From: JAHEKD01 sp965204695
GTDB taxonomy: Bacteria > Pseudomonadota > Gammaproteobacteria > Arenicellales > JAHEKD01
Direction of reading: 5' to 3'
Assembly: GCA_965204695.1 (NCBI GenBank)
Contig: OZ242007.1
Coordinates: forward strand, 1,612,001 to 1,676,000
DNA: 64,000 bases
Under the pieces are notes generated by a model. The model ran no database searches. It was not told the DNA's origin and saw nothing but the letters and a program-made list of their open reading frames with translations. Below, piece by piece: positions 18,139-26,663 of the stretch. A program made the translations under genes and the position numbers. Position 1 is the first letter of the stretch. Each line of letters opens with the position of its first letter.

Positions 18139-19041
18139 TCAAGCTTTGTTGACTGATTTGGGCAAATTATTTTTGATTATTTCAGTTAATTTTATTAACT
18201 CATCGTGTTTTGGAAAGCCACTTCGCCATACCAATCCAACTTGACGATAAGCCGTTTTGGCTAGTGACCTAATTGCAATATCATTAGATTTATCATTTTC
18301 AATTGCTAACGCAGGCAGCAAGGTTGCACCCCAGCCAGCCTGTACCATTTGCCGGATAGTTTCCAAGCTGGAAGCACGAAAATCGGTTCTCAGATTTTGA
18401 TTTTCTGATGTCATTCCGCAAACATCCAGCGCCTGCTCTCTAAGACAATGCCCCTCATTTAGCAGTAACAGAGTTTCTTGCTGTAGCTGCGACTGAGAGA
18501 TTTTTTTACTCTTAGCAAATCGATGTGATTTATGACAAGCAAACCAAAACGGTTCATTGAATAAGGCTACAGCTTCCAAAGCCTGGCTTTCAACAGGTAA
18601 AGCCAATAACAAGGCATCTAATCGATGCTCCTTTAATTTGACTAAAAGCTCCTCAGTAATATCCTCATGCACAATCAGATTCAATTGACTGAAATATTTA
18701 TTCAATAATGGCGCCACCCAAGGTAACACGTATGGACTGATGGTCGGAATAACACCTAAATTAAACGCACCGACTAACTCGCTAGTCTGTGACTTAGCGA
18801 TTTCAACGATGTCATCCGCACTGGCGAGAATTTCCCGGGCTCGAATGACGATTTGCTCTCCCACGGGCGTTAAATGAACGTTTTTATTAGTCCTCTCTAC
18901 CAGAGCAACTCCGAGTCGATCCTCCAGCTTTTTTAATTGTGTGCTCAAGGTTGGCTGACTGACATGGCAAGACCTGGCGGCCTGACCAAAATGGCCGTAA
19001 TCAGCAACTGCTACCAAATAAGCTAATTCTTTTAAAGTCAT
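18139..19041 (-). CDS. oxyR: OxyR, peroxide-sensing LysR-type regulator
   Basis: The 300-aa protein has an N-terminal winged helix (TLKELAYLVAVADYGHFGQAA) and the LysR effector domain. Cys199 in NEGHCLREQ and Cys208 in LDVCGM fall at exactly the E. coli OxyR positions that form the disulfide switch. It lies 104 bases upstream of katG, which it probably activates, and is divergent from a MIP channel gene over 68 bases, so it may control that gene too. Confidence 0.97.
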   Translation of the reverse strand: MTLKELAYLVAVADYGHFGQAARSCHVSQPTLSTQLKKLEDRLGVALVERTNKNVHLTPVGEQIVIRAREILASADDIVEIAKSQTSELVGAFNLGVIPTISPYVLPWVAPLLNKYFSQLNLIVHEDITEELLVKLKEHRLDALLLALPVESQALEAVALFNEPFWFACHKSHRFAKSKKISQSQLQQETLLLLNEGHCLREQALDVCGMTSENQNLRTDFRASSLETIRQMVQAGWGATLLPALAIENDKSNDIAIRSLAKTAYRQVGLVWRSGFPKHDELIKLTEIIKNNLPKSVNKA

Positions 19042-19109
19042 AGGATAATTTTGACAAAAATTTGTAACACAAAATCATATAATAATCCGTTTTTGACCGT
19101 GAGAGATAC

Positions 19110-19787
19110 ATGAGTTCTTATTCAACTGTGCAGAAATTAACTGCTGAGGCAATCGGTACCGCTTTACTGCTCGCTACTGTCGTAGGGTCTGGAATTATGG
19201 CCCAACGCTTATCGGGTGATTCAGTTGGATTGGCATTGCTATGCAATACTATTCCGACAGGGGCTATTTTGGTTGTGATCATTACCATATTTGGCCCAAT
19301 TTCCGGCGCTCATTTCAATCCAGCGGTGACAATTGTGTTCTGGATTAAAAAAGAGCTTTCACTACAACTTGCACTCATTTACATCGCTGTGCAAATAATA
19401 GCTGGAATTCTGGGTGTTCTCTCTACCCACATTATGTTTGAAGAAACGCTTCTACAAGCCTCAACGACGACTCGCACCGGTACGGGCCAATGGTTTGCTG
19501 AAGGCATAGCAACGTTTGGTCTGTTGCTTGCTATTTTAGGTGGTCTACATTCAGCACCAAAAGCTGTCCCCTGGTTAGTCGGCCTTTATATTACTGCTGC
19601 TTACTGGTTTACCGCCTCAACTTCGTTCGCTAATCCCGCAGTGACTATTGCCCGTGGCTTTTCCGATACATTTGCCGGTATTGCACCAGCAAATATAGCT
19701 GCTTTTATAGTCGCCCAAATTGTCGGAGCACTAATTGCTCTGGCGATTTGTAATTTTGCTTTTTCAGACCCAAAAACGAACCCTTAA
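19110..19787 (+). CDS. MIP-family channel (aquaporin-like)
   Basis: This 225-aa integral membrane protein has six hydrophobic spans and both NPA half-helix motifs: HFNPAVTIVFW near residue 70 and FANPAVTIARGFSDT near 175. It begins with the typical AEAIGTALLLATVVGSG. The substrate (water, glycerol, peroxide or a metalloid) cannot be read with certainty. Being divergent from oxyR and beside katG, a peroxide or stress link is possible. Its stop codon overlaps that of the convergent small gene. Confidence 0.92.
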   Translation: MSSYSTVQKLTAEAIGTALLLATVVGSGIMAQRLSGDSVGLALLCNTIPTGAILVVIITIFGPISGAHFNPAVTIVFWIKKELSLQLALIYIAVQIIAGILGVLSTHIMFEETLLQASTTTRTGTGQWFAEGIATFGLLLAILGGLHSAPKAVPWLVGLYITAAYWFTASTSFANPAVTIARGFSDTFAGIAPANIAAFIVAQIVGALIALAICNFAFSDPKTNP

Positions 19788-20143
19788 AAAAACGTTCGCT
19801 GCTGAGTGTGTCTCAACCAGTTTTTCCGGCGTTGATCACGATGACTTTTACTTTTCAAATCAAGTAATCTTTGACGAGGATGATTGGCTATTTCATGCAA
19901 CAAGGTAAGCAAACTTTTTTGATCTGCGCTGGGTTTTTGCTTCTCCGCCTCAAGTTTGATCAGTACGGATTTAGCTGCAAAAGCCGGGTCGATTGCCGTC
20001 GGCAATGAAACTAACCAATTCAATATAACCAGCTCGGCTTTGTTATTGATTTGGTCAGTAAAAAAAATAGTAGTGAGCCTAGCTTGAGGATCACAACCGG
20101 GAAATACGAATAAATTCGAAGAGTTATTTTGTCGTGCTGGCAT
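19784..20143 (-). CDS. Unrecognised 119-aa protein under a cobalamin riboswitch
   Basis: I do not recognise this protein. It has no signal peptide or membrane span. The first half is mixed (FVFPGCDPQARLTTIFF, then a Trp/Leu-rich stretch) and the last ~40 residues are basic, with HPRQRLLDLK and RDQRRKNWLRH. A good ribosome site (GGAGA) precedes the ATG, which supports real translation. A complete cobalamin riboswitch ends about 90 bases upstream on the same strand with no other gene between, so expression should respond to vitamin B12. It may be a new B12-linked protein or the remnant of a larger one. Confidence 0.7.
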   Translation of the reverse strand: MPARQNNSSNLFVFPGCDPQARLTTIFFTDQINNKAELVILNWLVSLPTAIDPAFAAKSVLIKLEAEKQKPSADQKSLLTLLHEIANHPRQRLLDLKSKSHRDQRRKNWLRHTQQRTFF

Positions 20144-20235
20144 GGTTTTATCTCCATTAATGCCAGGGCAAGACGGAAACTGAACAAGCCTTTGAAGGAT
20201 AATGTAATGTTGGTTCCCGCCGAAACACCCCGTTC

Positions 20236-20396
20236 GGTCATAACGTTCGTTAACGGCAGGTCTCCTGGCTCACGGCTCGAATGCCTGTTTCACCTTCCCG
20301 GTTTTCCCAGTGGTCTTGAAACAAACTCGCCGTTTACAGTTGCGGGGGCAGCATCGGAGTTAAACCGATTTCCCTTAACCATTAACACCAGTGCTA
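20236..20396 (-). promoter_or_regulatory. Cobalamin (adenosylcobalamin) riboswitch
   Basis: Read on the minus strand, the conserved core appears in order: GGGAA then TCGGT, then CCCCCGCAACTGTAA, then CCACTGGGAAAACCGGGAAG, and the B12 box GAGCCAGGAGACCTGCC (20271-20255). The layout and spacing match the cobalamin riboswitch class. The region after the B12 box (about 20205-20235) can form a further hairpin and may be the expression platform. The only gene downstream on that strand is the small protein at 19784-20143. Confidence 0.95.
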
Positions 20397-20470
20397 AGAA
20401 TACACAAGCTCTAGTAGTACCACAAGGGATTATATTGAGATTTTACGACAATTTAAATTTTCTTATCGAT

Positions 20471-20923
20471 TTACGCCAGATACTTTACAGACTCCAAACC
20501 ATGTTTTTGCCAATCATCATAAGTCGTCATCTTCAAGCCCAATCTATCATAATGAACTGCAAGATAACCATCTGATCGAGACATGACAGCATCCGGATTA
20601 GTTTCTAACACTTCCTGAGCCATCACACCTACATAACGCACTTGGGCACCATCATTTCGGTATCGAAAACTATAAAGCTTATGATCGTTACACGACTGAC
20701 CAAGATAATTAATATCAGTTTTAAGCCTAATATCTGAGGGTGGAGGTGGTGGGCCACCCGATATTTGCGCCCAGGCACTATCATTCGCTAATAACACAAT
20801 CATAGCAGGCGGCGTATATTTAACTAACTTACTTAATGCATCACGCCGGTCAGGATCATCTACCGACAAACTGTCATTTTTATCTTGAGAATTCTTTTTC
20901 AATTCGTTGTTTACAGTTTCCAT
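20471..20923 (-). CDS. Small protein with a peptidase S74-like (tail-fibre chaperone) domain
   Basis: This 150-aa protein has a polar N-terminus, a hydrophobic stretch at about 37-53 ending AWAQ that resembles a signal or anchor, a Pro run, then SDIRLKTDINYLG and VRYVGVMAQEVLETNPDAV, the pattern of the S74 intramolecular chaperone domain found at the C-terminus of phage tail fibres and endosialidases. Here the domain is nearly alone, with no fibre attached. It begins 239 bases from, and divergent to, the secreted-protein and collar operon, so it probably belongs to the same cassette. AGGAGA precedes the start. Confidence 0.75.
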   Translation of the reverse strand: METVNNELKKNSQDKNDSLSVDDPDRRDALSKLVKYTPPAMIVLLANDSAWAQISGGPPPPPSDIRLKTDINYLGQSCNDHKLYSFRYRNDGAQVRYVGVMAQEVLETNPDAVMSRSDGYLAVHYDRLGLKMTTYDDWQKHGLESVKYLA

Positions 20924-21162
20924 AACCTTCTCCTAGTCTGGGGAAATATAGCATCTTTCAAAGTATACACCACAAATAACGGCAATCTAAAACAATCATC
21001 GTTAGATTCTTTATAGTACATACCTTGCTATAAATTTACTTGACAAACTAATATCAAAATAGCAAATGTCAATAATTATCATGTACATTCTATTATGGAT
21101 ATGCTATACCTTAAATATTAGCTAATAGTGCTTAGTTAATTTTACGGAGGATAAAAAAACAT

Positions 21163-21729
21163 ATGGGAATAACACTAAATAAACTAACCCAAATTAAAGT
21201 GGTTAGCCTTTTCGCACTCAGCTTCTTCTTCCCGCATCAATTTAGTTTCGCAAACAACTTAAAATATGACGAATGGTTTGTTCGTTTAATAGCCGAAGCT
21301 CCTGCTGAGAATCTGAAAGATGCTGGTAATGTCTTAGGAAGCCTGCGAAGTAGTTCAAATGACTATGACAAACATGATCTTAAAGAACTTCCGCCGTTTA
21401 CTGCTCCTTATCTGACTATTGTTTTTCCTCATCCGGAATGGGGTGATAAAGCCGGCAATTATGCCAGTGACTTTCATCGCACCCGCCACTGGCGTTTAGG
21501 TGATGAGTGGGAGTTCACGGTGAATGCCAGCACTGCAGACCTGGAAGTCACATTGACATGGGAAGGTTTTGATCGCTTAAAACGGCTATGGGCGATGCAG
21601 TTAATTGACTTGGAGAATGGCACTGTAGTGGATGCGGTTAAAAACCGAAAACTTAATCACTACACTTTTAATATGGCTGGCACCTCACACAGGTTTAAAT
21701 GGGTATATCTTGCGAGGCCAGCACAATGA
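21163..21729 (+). CDS. Secreted protein of unknown function
   Basis: I do not recognise a named family. The 188-aa protein has a Sec signal peptide (about residues 1-30, ending FSFANN), then a globular part rich in Trp and aromatic residues, with LTIVFPHPEWGDKAGNY and a beta-rich end (WEFTVNASTADLEVTLTWEGF). Its TGA overlaps the ATG of the next gene by 4 bases, so the two are translationally coupled and likely act together outside the cytoplasm. It is the first gene of the rightward cassette. Confidence 0.8.
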   Translation: MGITLNKLTQIKVVSLFALSFFFPHQFSFANNLKYDEWFVRLIAEAPAENLKDAGNVLGSLRSSSNDYDKHDLKELPPFTAPYLTIVFPHPEWGDKAGNYASDFHRTRHWRLGDEWEFTVNASTADLEVTLTWEGFDRLKRLWAMQLIDLENGTVVDAVKNRKLNHYTFNMAGTSHRFKWVYLARPAQ

Positions 21730-24700
21730 ATACCATCATTTTTTCCATCCTGGCTGGACTGAAGCAACCGATAATTAAACTTTTCATCCTGGCACTGATG
21801 TGCGTAATGGTTAATCCCTTGCAAGCACAAGTTTGTGGCACTACCAAGAACTTAGCGGCAGGCCAGTGGACCATGGTGGCATTGCCGTGCTCACCGAATA
21901 CGCCGACAGTAGCAGGTGTGTTCGGTGATGATTTAAATTTAGCCGATTACGATCTACGCTGGGTAGTCTATGAGCGTGATGAAGCAACCGACACCTATGT
22001 CAAACTTGCTACAACATCTTCCATGCAGCAAGGTGATGGTTACTGGATTCTCAGTCTTGATGGAGCAAATTTTGATGTAGATGGCACCGCTACTCCCCTG
22101 ACGATGAGCGCTAACTGTCCTTCAGCGGCTGGATGTTTTGAAGTAACGCTGACCCCGCCTGATAGTAATACAGCTACCCGCCAGAACATGGTGGGGCATC
22201 CATTTCCTTTTGATGTAAATTGGGCTGATGTGGTGGTTGAAGTAGATGGTGTTGGCTTTACGCCGTCTGCAGCAGTGGCTCAAGGTGTTTCTAATGTGAT
22301 TAACAAATACAACACCGGCAGCAATAGCTACAGCCCTTTTGATGACGTTACCCCTATGATGGAGGGTGTACTCAATCCCTTCGATGGATTTTGGGTTGAA
22401 ACCCTAGGTGGATCGGTTGGCAAAACAGTTAAGTTATTAATTTCTGATCCGAATCAGCCACCTACAGCACAAGACGATGCGTATAACTTTATGGACACGG
22501 CTGATCAGAATGTTATGGCCGCTGACGGTTTATTTGCCGATAATGGTTCAGGTACTGATACATTAGGCGCTCCAGCCGCTACGTTGGTCAATTTTGGTGG
22601 GGGTGATGTGGGCGGTACCGTAACGACGAATGCCGCGGGTGCATCTGTTCCTCTAGCAGGCGGCAACCTGACCGTCAATGCCGATGGCAGTTGGTCATTA
22701 ACAGGTCAACCTTTCAACCCAGGCACGTTCACCTTCGATTACCGGCTGCAAAATGCCAGTGGAATGTCGGATGCCACAGTAACACTGACTATTAGCCAGG
22801 CAGTCGCTTGCATGAATGACGCTTATACGGCCACCGGTAATGTGAGCATTGATACGACAAACGGCCTCATCAATCAAGGCGTGTTGGAAAATGATACAGG
22901 CGCGCCGCTTAGTGTGACGGCCGTACAAGGTGTGGGCGCGAATGTAGGTGTGGCGACGGCTACAAGCAGTGGTGGTTCTGTCACCTTAGGTTCAAACGGC
23001 GAGTTCAGTTATACCCCACTGGCTGGTTTTAATGGCCCCGACAGCTTTATGTACACTGCCAATATGACCGAAACCTGTACGGTTGATATCACCGTCAGTA
23101 ACCGAATCTGGTTTATTGATAATTCAGGTGCCAATGGCAATGGCACACTCGGTTCACCGTTCAACAGTATTGCTAACTTTGTGGGCACAGCGAATGATCA
23201 AGCTGGCGACACTATTTTCATCGATACCGGTAGTGGCAACTATACCGGCCCGTTGACGTTATTTATGGATCAAATTCTGATTGGTGAAGGCGCAACGGAC
23301 ACGATAGCAAATATTTCTGGGATTACAGTCGCCCCGCTGAGTGATGACTTGCCTTTTACCGGTGGTACTAAACCAGTGATCGCCCACGGCACGAATAACC
23401 TGACTTTGACCCAGAATAACACTGTACGTGGACTGGATTTAAGTAATACTGGCGGCACGGCTCTGGTTGGTAACGGTTTCGGTAATCTGACGCTCTCAGA
23501 AGTCAGTGTGACTAATACCAGTGGTGTGGGTGTAAACCTTAATAATGGTAACCCCACTGCCAGCTTTACCAGTATTTCGGCCAGCAACGGGACTAATGGA
23601 ATTGTTCTAGCTAACACCACCGGCAGCTTTACCGTAACCGGTGATGGCTCCACTGGAACACAGGGTGGCAACGGCACCGGTGGCACCATTCAAAACACAA
23701 CTGGCACCGCTATTAGTGTAACCAATGTGTCTAGTCTGAATTTGAAAAACATGACCATTAACACCCCCGCGTTGCATGGCATAGATATATCTGAACTCGG
23801 CGGAACCAGTCGATTTGATAACATTACAGTAAACAACGTGGAAAACGGGTCCAATCACGGTATACGTCTTCGAAATTTCGCCACTCAAAACCTGTTTTTT
23901 GTCATCGATAATAGCCGGTTTACTGAATCAGACACAGGCGGCACAATGGTGTTGGTGCAGTTTCGTGGAGCAATTGGCGCAACCGACATCGCGGTTGCGG
24001 ATAGTCGCTTCGATGCACTTGATCCGGTTGCATTCCAACTGGATGGTTATGAAGGAAGTGGTACATTGACATCTGGCACCCTGAGCCATAGTTTCCTGCG
24101 CAACACCCTGCAAGATTCCGATATTGACGGTGTAGGCACCTCCAATCATAACTGCGGGGGATCCCTGATTTGTGGTTTTAACATTCTGAATAATGTTTAC
24201 GAGGATCTGGCGAAAATAGGCAATGCCAACTCTGGGCTGCTTAACGCCGGTTACGGCAGTGGCGCTATTGGCGCAGGATCAGATATGACGCTGAATATCT
24301 CAGGCAATCAGTTCTCGGCCACCAATGCTTCCAGCATTGATCACCGGCGCGGCATCAACATTATCAATGAAGGCACCGGCTCTGATGTCGGTGATATGGA
24401 TGTCACGATTGATAATAACCTTGCCGATGATATTGGCAACCGGGAGGCGCTGCATATTTCTAATCGTGCCGAGGGCGGCGATGTCCTGAACATGGATATC
24501 AGCATCACCAGAAACCGATTTGGTACAGCGGCTATAGCAGGCACAACAGCGAACAATGTCGGCGGTTCACGAGACGCCATTTTTATCGAGAACCGTGCCG
24601 GTAATATGAATATACTTTTTGGTGGTAGTGCTCCCAATGCAAACACTGTCAATTCTGACAATGATGACAGCGACGCCATTGTTGAAGTTGAGTCTGATGG

Positions 24701-25031
24701 AGACAACGGCAGTACTCCAATAGTCAATATGACTATGACACATAACTCCTTCGCCAGTACTGGGGACGCGCGGGTGCAATTTGACATGCTGAGTGATTCG
24801 ACCGGCATGTGTGTGGATTTAAGAAATAACACGGCCGCAAACTCGGCGACCGAATGGGAGTTTGACGGCAACGGTCATTCAACCGGAATTAAAATAGAAG
24901 GGGCAGGTACCGGTAATGTTACACAAGCACAATTACAAGGAGCGCCGCATAATAATACAGGTGACTTCGACTTATCTGTTGGGCCAGTAACCAATAACAA
25001 CAACACAAACTGTCCGGTTCCGATTTTATAG
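21726..25031 (+). CDS. Large secreted protein with Ig-like and beta-helix regions
   Basis: The protein is 1101 aa from the ATG at 21726. A signal peptide of about 35 residues ends at LQAQ. About 35-245 is a domain with repeated Trp and Asp/Pro turns; about 245-460 holds two Ig/cadherin-like segments (NQPPTAQDDAYNF and a later SFMYTANMTETC); from about 460 to 1090 the repeating Asn/Gly/Thr pattern, starting IWFIDNSGANGNGTLGSPF, indicates a right-handed parallel beta-helix like adhesins or polysaccharide-binding proteins. No C-terminal anchor or LPXTG-type signal is seen. Ten extra upstream codons exist in frame, but the ATG used gives a proper signal peptide and the 4-base overlap with the gene before. 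Confidence 0.85.
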   Translation: MNTIIFSILAGLKQPIIKLFILALMCVMVNPLQAQVCGTTKNLAAGQWTMVALPCSPNTPTVAGVFGDDLNLADYDLRWVVYERDEATDTYVKLATTSSMQQGDGYWILSLDGANFDVDGTATPLTMSANCPSAAGCFEVTLTPPDSNTATRQNMVGHPFPFDVNWADVVVEVDGVGFTPSAAVAQGVSNVINKYNTGSNSYSPFDDVTPMMEGVLNPFDGFWVETLGGSVGKTVKLLISDPNQPPTAQDDAYNFMDTADQNVMAADGLFADNGSGTDTLGAPAATLVNFGGGDVGGTVTTNAAGASVPLAGGNLTVNADGSWSLTGQPFNPGTFTFDYRLQNASGMSDATVTLTISQAVACMNDAYTATGNVSIDTTNGLINQGVLENDTGAPLSVTAVQGVGANVGVATATSSGGSVTLGSNGEFSYTPLAGFNGPDSFMYTANMTETCTVDITVSNRIWFIDNSGANGNGTLGSPFNSIANFVGTANDQAGDTIFIDTGSGNYTGPLTLFMDQILIGEGATDTIANISGITVAPLSDDLPFTGGTKPVIAHGTNNLTLTQNNTVRGLDLSNTGGTALVGNGFGNLTLSEVSVTNTSGVGVNLNNGNPTASFTSISASNGTNGIVLANTTGSFTVTGDGSTGTQGGNGTGGTIQNTTGTAISVTNVSSLNLKNMTINTPALHGIDISELGGTSRFDNITVNNVENGSNHGIRLRNFATQNLFFVIDNSRFTESDTGGTMVLVQFRGAIGATDIAVADSRFDALDPVAFQLDGYEGSGTLTSGTLSHSFLRNTLQDSDIDGVGTSNHNCGGSLICGFNILNNVYEDLAKIGNANSGLLNAGYGSGAIGAGSDMTLNISGNQFSATNASSIDHRRGINIINEGTGSDVGDMDVTIDNNLADDIGNREALHISNRAEGGDVLNMDISITRNRFGTAAIAGTTANNVGGSRDAIFIENRAGNMNILFGGSAPNANTVNSDNDDSDAIVEVESDGDNGSTPIVNMTMTHNSFASTGDARVQFDMLSDSTGMCVDLRNNTAANSATEWEFDGNGHSTGIKIEGAGTGNVTQAQLQGAPHNNTGDFDLSVGPVTNNNNTNCPVPIL

Positions 25032-25088
25032 AATATATGGTTTAAATAATTACGGGATATTCCCAAATTTACCTTAAGGAGGTTAAAA

Positions 25089-25592
25089 ATGTCTGAGCCT
25101 TTTTTGGCAGAAGTTCGGATGGTTGGTTTCAACTTTCCACCACGTGGATGGGCATATTGTGATGGCCAAATATTGCCGATCAATCAGAACCAATCACTGT
25201 ACTCACTTTTAGGCACCACTTACGGTGGCGATGGACGCACCAGTTTTGCCCTACCCGATATGAGAGGTCGAACCCCGATTCATGTCGGTAATGGTCATAC
25301 TGAAGGTCAAAAATCCGGAGAAGAAACGCATACGCTTAGCATTCCAGAAATGCCGAATCACGATCACGCAATGAACGCTACCAATGCCAGCGATAATCTG
25401 GAAGATCAACCCGAAGGCAAAGTATTTGCCCAGGCCAGTGATAATCTATACGCTAGTTTTGGCACTAGCGTACAACTGAATAATCAATCGGTGGCTAACG
25501 CAGGTAGTGGGCAGGCACACAATAATATGCAGCCATGCTTGGCTATTCGCTTTTGTATTGCCCTGCAAGGGCTTTTCCCAAGTCGAAACTAG
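25089..25592 (+). CDS. Phage-tail-collar domain protein (microcystin-dependent protein family), paralogue 1
   Basis: This 167-aa protein begins MSEPFLAEVRMVGFNF and has the collar fold signature PPRGWAYCDGQILPI...LYSLLGTTYGGDGRTSFALPD. The family (Pfam Collar) is named from short tail fibres and from the MDP protein of Microcystis. There is no signal peptide. AAGGAGG precedes it, a very strong ribosome site. It is the first of three tandem relatives; the middle part (about 95-145) varies most between them, as in receptor-binding tips. Confidence 0.92.
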   Translation: MSEPFLAEVRMVGFNFPPRGWAYCDGQILPINQNQSLYSLLGTTYGGDGRTSFALPDMRGRTPIHVGNGHTEGQKSGEETHTLSIPEMPNHDHAMNATNASDNLEDQPEGKVFAQASDNLYASFGTSVQLNNQSVANAGSGQAHNNMQPCLAIRFCIALQGLFPSRN

Positions 25593-25604
25593 GAGGAAGT
25601 TATA

Positions 25605-26126
25605 ATGTCAGAACCCTATGTAGGCGAAATCAGGATGTTCGCCGGTAATTTTGCACCACGTGGATGGGCGCTTTGTGATGGTCAACTTTTAGCTGTTTCT
25701 CAAAACGATGCACTATTTAGTTTGCTTGGTACTATTTATGGAGGTGATGGCCGGACAACATTTGGATTGCCGGATATGCGTGGACGAATACCAATCCATG
25801 CTGGCAGTGGACCCGGATTGAGTCCGCGCTCTATTGGTGCCAAAATCGGGGCAGAAGAAGAAACCATTACCCTTGGCCAATTACCCCCTCATACTCATTT
25901 GCTCCATGCAACCAGTGCAACTGCATCAACTTTAGACCCAGTTGGTTCAGGACTTGGGACGCCTGGCTCCACCGACGTTTACACCGATCAGCTTGATGAT
26001 CTTGTCGATATGAACTCACAATCTGTTGGTAATGTTGGTGGCAGTCAATCACATTATAATATTCAGCCTTATCTGTGCGTTAACTTTATTATTGCACTGG
26101 TTGGCGTTTACCCATCCCGACATTAA
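25605..26126 (+). CDS. Phage-tail-collar domain protein, paralogue 2
   Basis: This 173-aa second copy shares MSEPYVGEIRMFAGNFAPRG, WALCDGQLL and TIYGGDGRTTFGLPDMRGR with its neighbours and ends NFIIALVGVYPSRH. It differs mainly in residues ~75-145 (GPGLSPRSIGAKIG and after). It starts 12 bases after paralogue 1 with an AGGAGG site. The even spacing and order suggest the three products are made in similar amounts, perhaps as parts of one structure. Confidence 0.92.
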   Translation: MSEPYVGEIRMFAGNFAPRGWALCDGQLLAVSQNDALFSLLGTIYGGDGRTTFGLPDMRGRIPIHAGSGPGLSPRSIGAKIGAEEETITLGQLPPHTHLLHATSATASTLDPVGSGLGTPGSTDVYTDQLDDLVDMNSQSVGNVGGSQSHYNIQPYLCVNFIIALVGVYPSRH

Positions 26127-26138
26127 GGAGGAAATATC

Positions 26139-26654
26139 ATGTCAGAACCTTTTACAGCAGAAATCAGAATTTTCGCCGGTAACTTCGCACCACGTGGTTG
26201 GGCGTTTTGTGATGGACAATTACTCCCTATTTCACAAAACACCGCCTTATTCTCTTTAATCGGTACAACTTACGGTGGCGATGGACGCTCTACAACAGGT
26301 CTGCCCGATCTTAAAGGCCGGGCCCCTATGCATCCAGGTCGGGGCCCAGGATTAACGACCAGACGACTTGGCGAAAAAGCAGGTGTTGAAACAGTCACTT
26401 TATCAGAATCGCAAATGCCCAATCATACTCATGCTATGCGGGGTAGCGAAGAAGATGGCGATTCAACTACCCCAGCCAGTGACAGATTGATTGGTGGGGG
26501 TAATGATATTTTCAGAGATCCTACTGCTTTGGGCGCCATGGCAACTGAATCTCTGCCACCTGCTGGCAGCGGTACCGCCCATAACAACATGCAGCCTTAT
26601 TTGGCTATGAATTTTATTATTGCTTTACAGGGTTTATACCCGTCCCGAAGCTAA
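26139..26654 (+). CDS. Phage-tail-collar domain protein, paralogue 3
   Basis: This 171-aa third copy begins MSEPFTAEIRIFAGNFAPRG and ends NFIIALQGLYPSRS. It is closer to paralogue 2 in the first 90 residues, and has its own middle segment with EEDGDSTTPASDRLIGGGND. It follows 12 bases after paralogue 2 with TAAGGAGG. No other phage gene is present, so this is not a prophage remnant in the usual sense. Confidence 0.92.
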   Translation: MSEPFTAEIRIFAGNFAPRGWAFCDGQLLPISQNTALFSLIGTTYGGDGRSTTGLPDLKGRAPMHPGRGPGLTTRRLGEKAGVETVTLSESQMPNHTHAMRGSEEDGDSTTPASDRLIGGGNDIFRDPTALGAMATESLPPAGSGTAHNNMQPYLAMNFIIALQGLYPSRS

Positions 26655-26663
26655 GGAGGAACG

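Noticed and set aside
20020..20241. 73-aa frame starting inside the cobalamin riboswitch
   Set aside because: It begins in the 3' part of the riboswitch structure, has no ribosome site and runs through the other small gene in a different frame.
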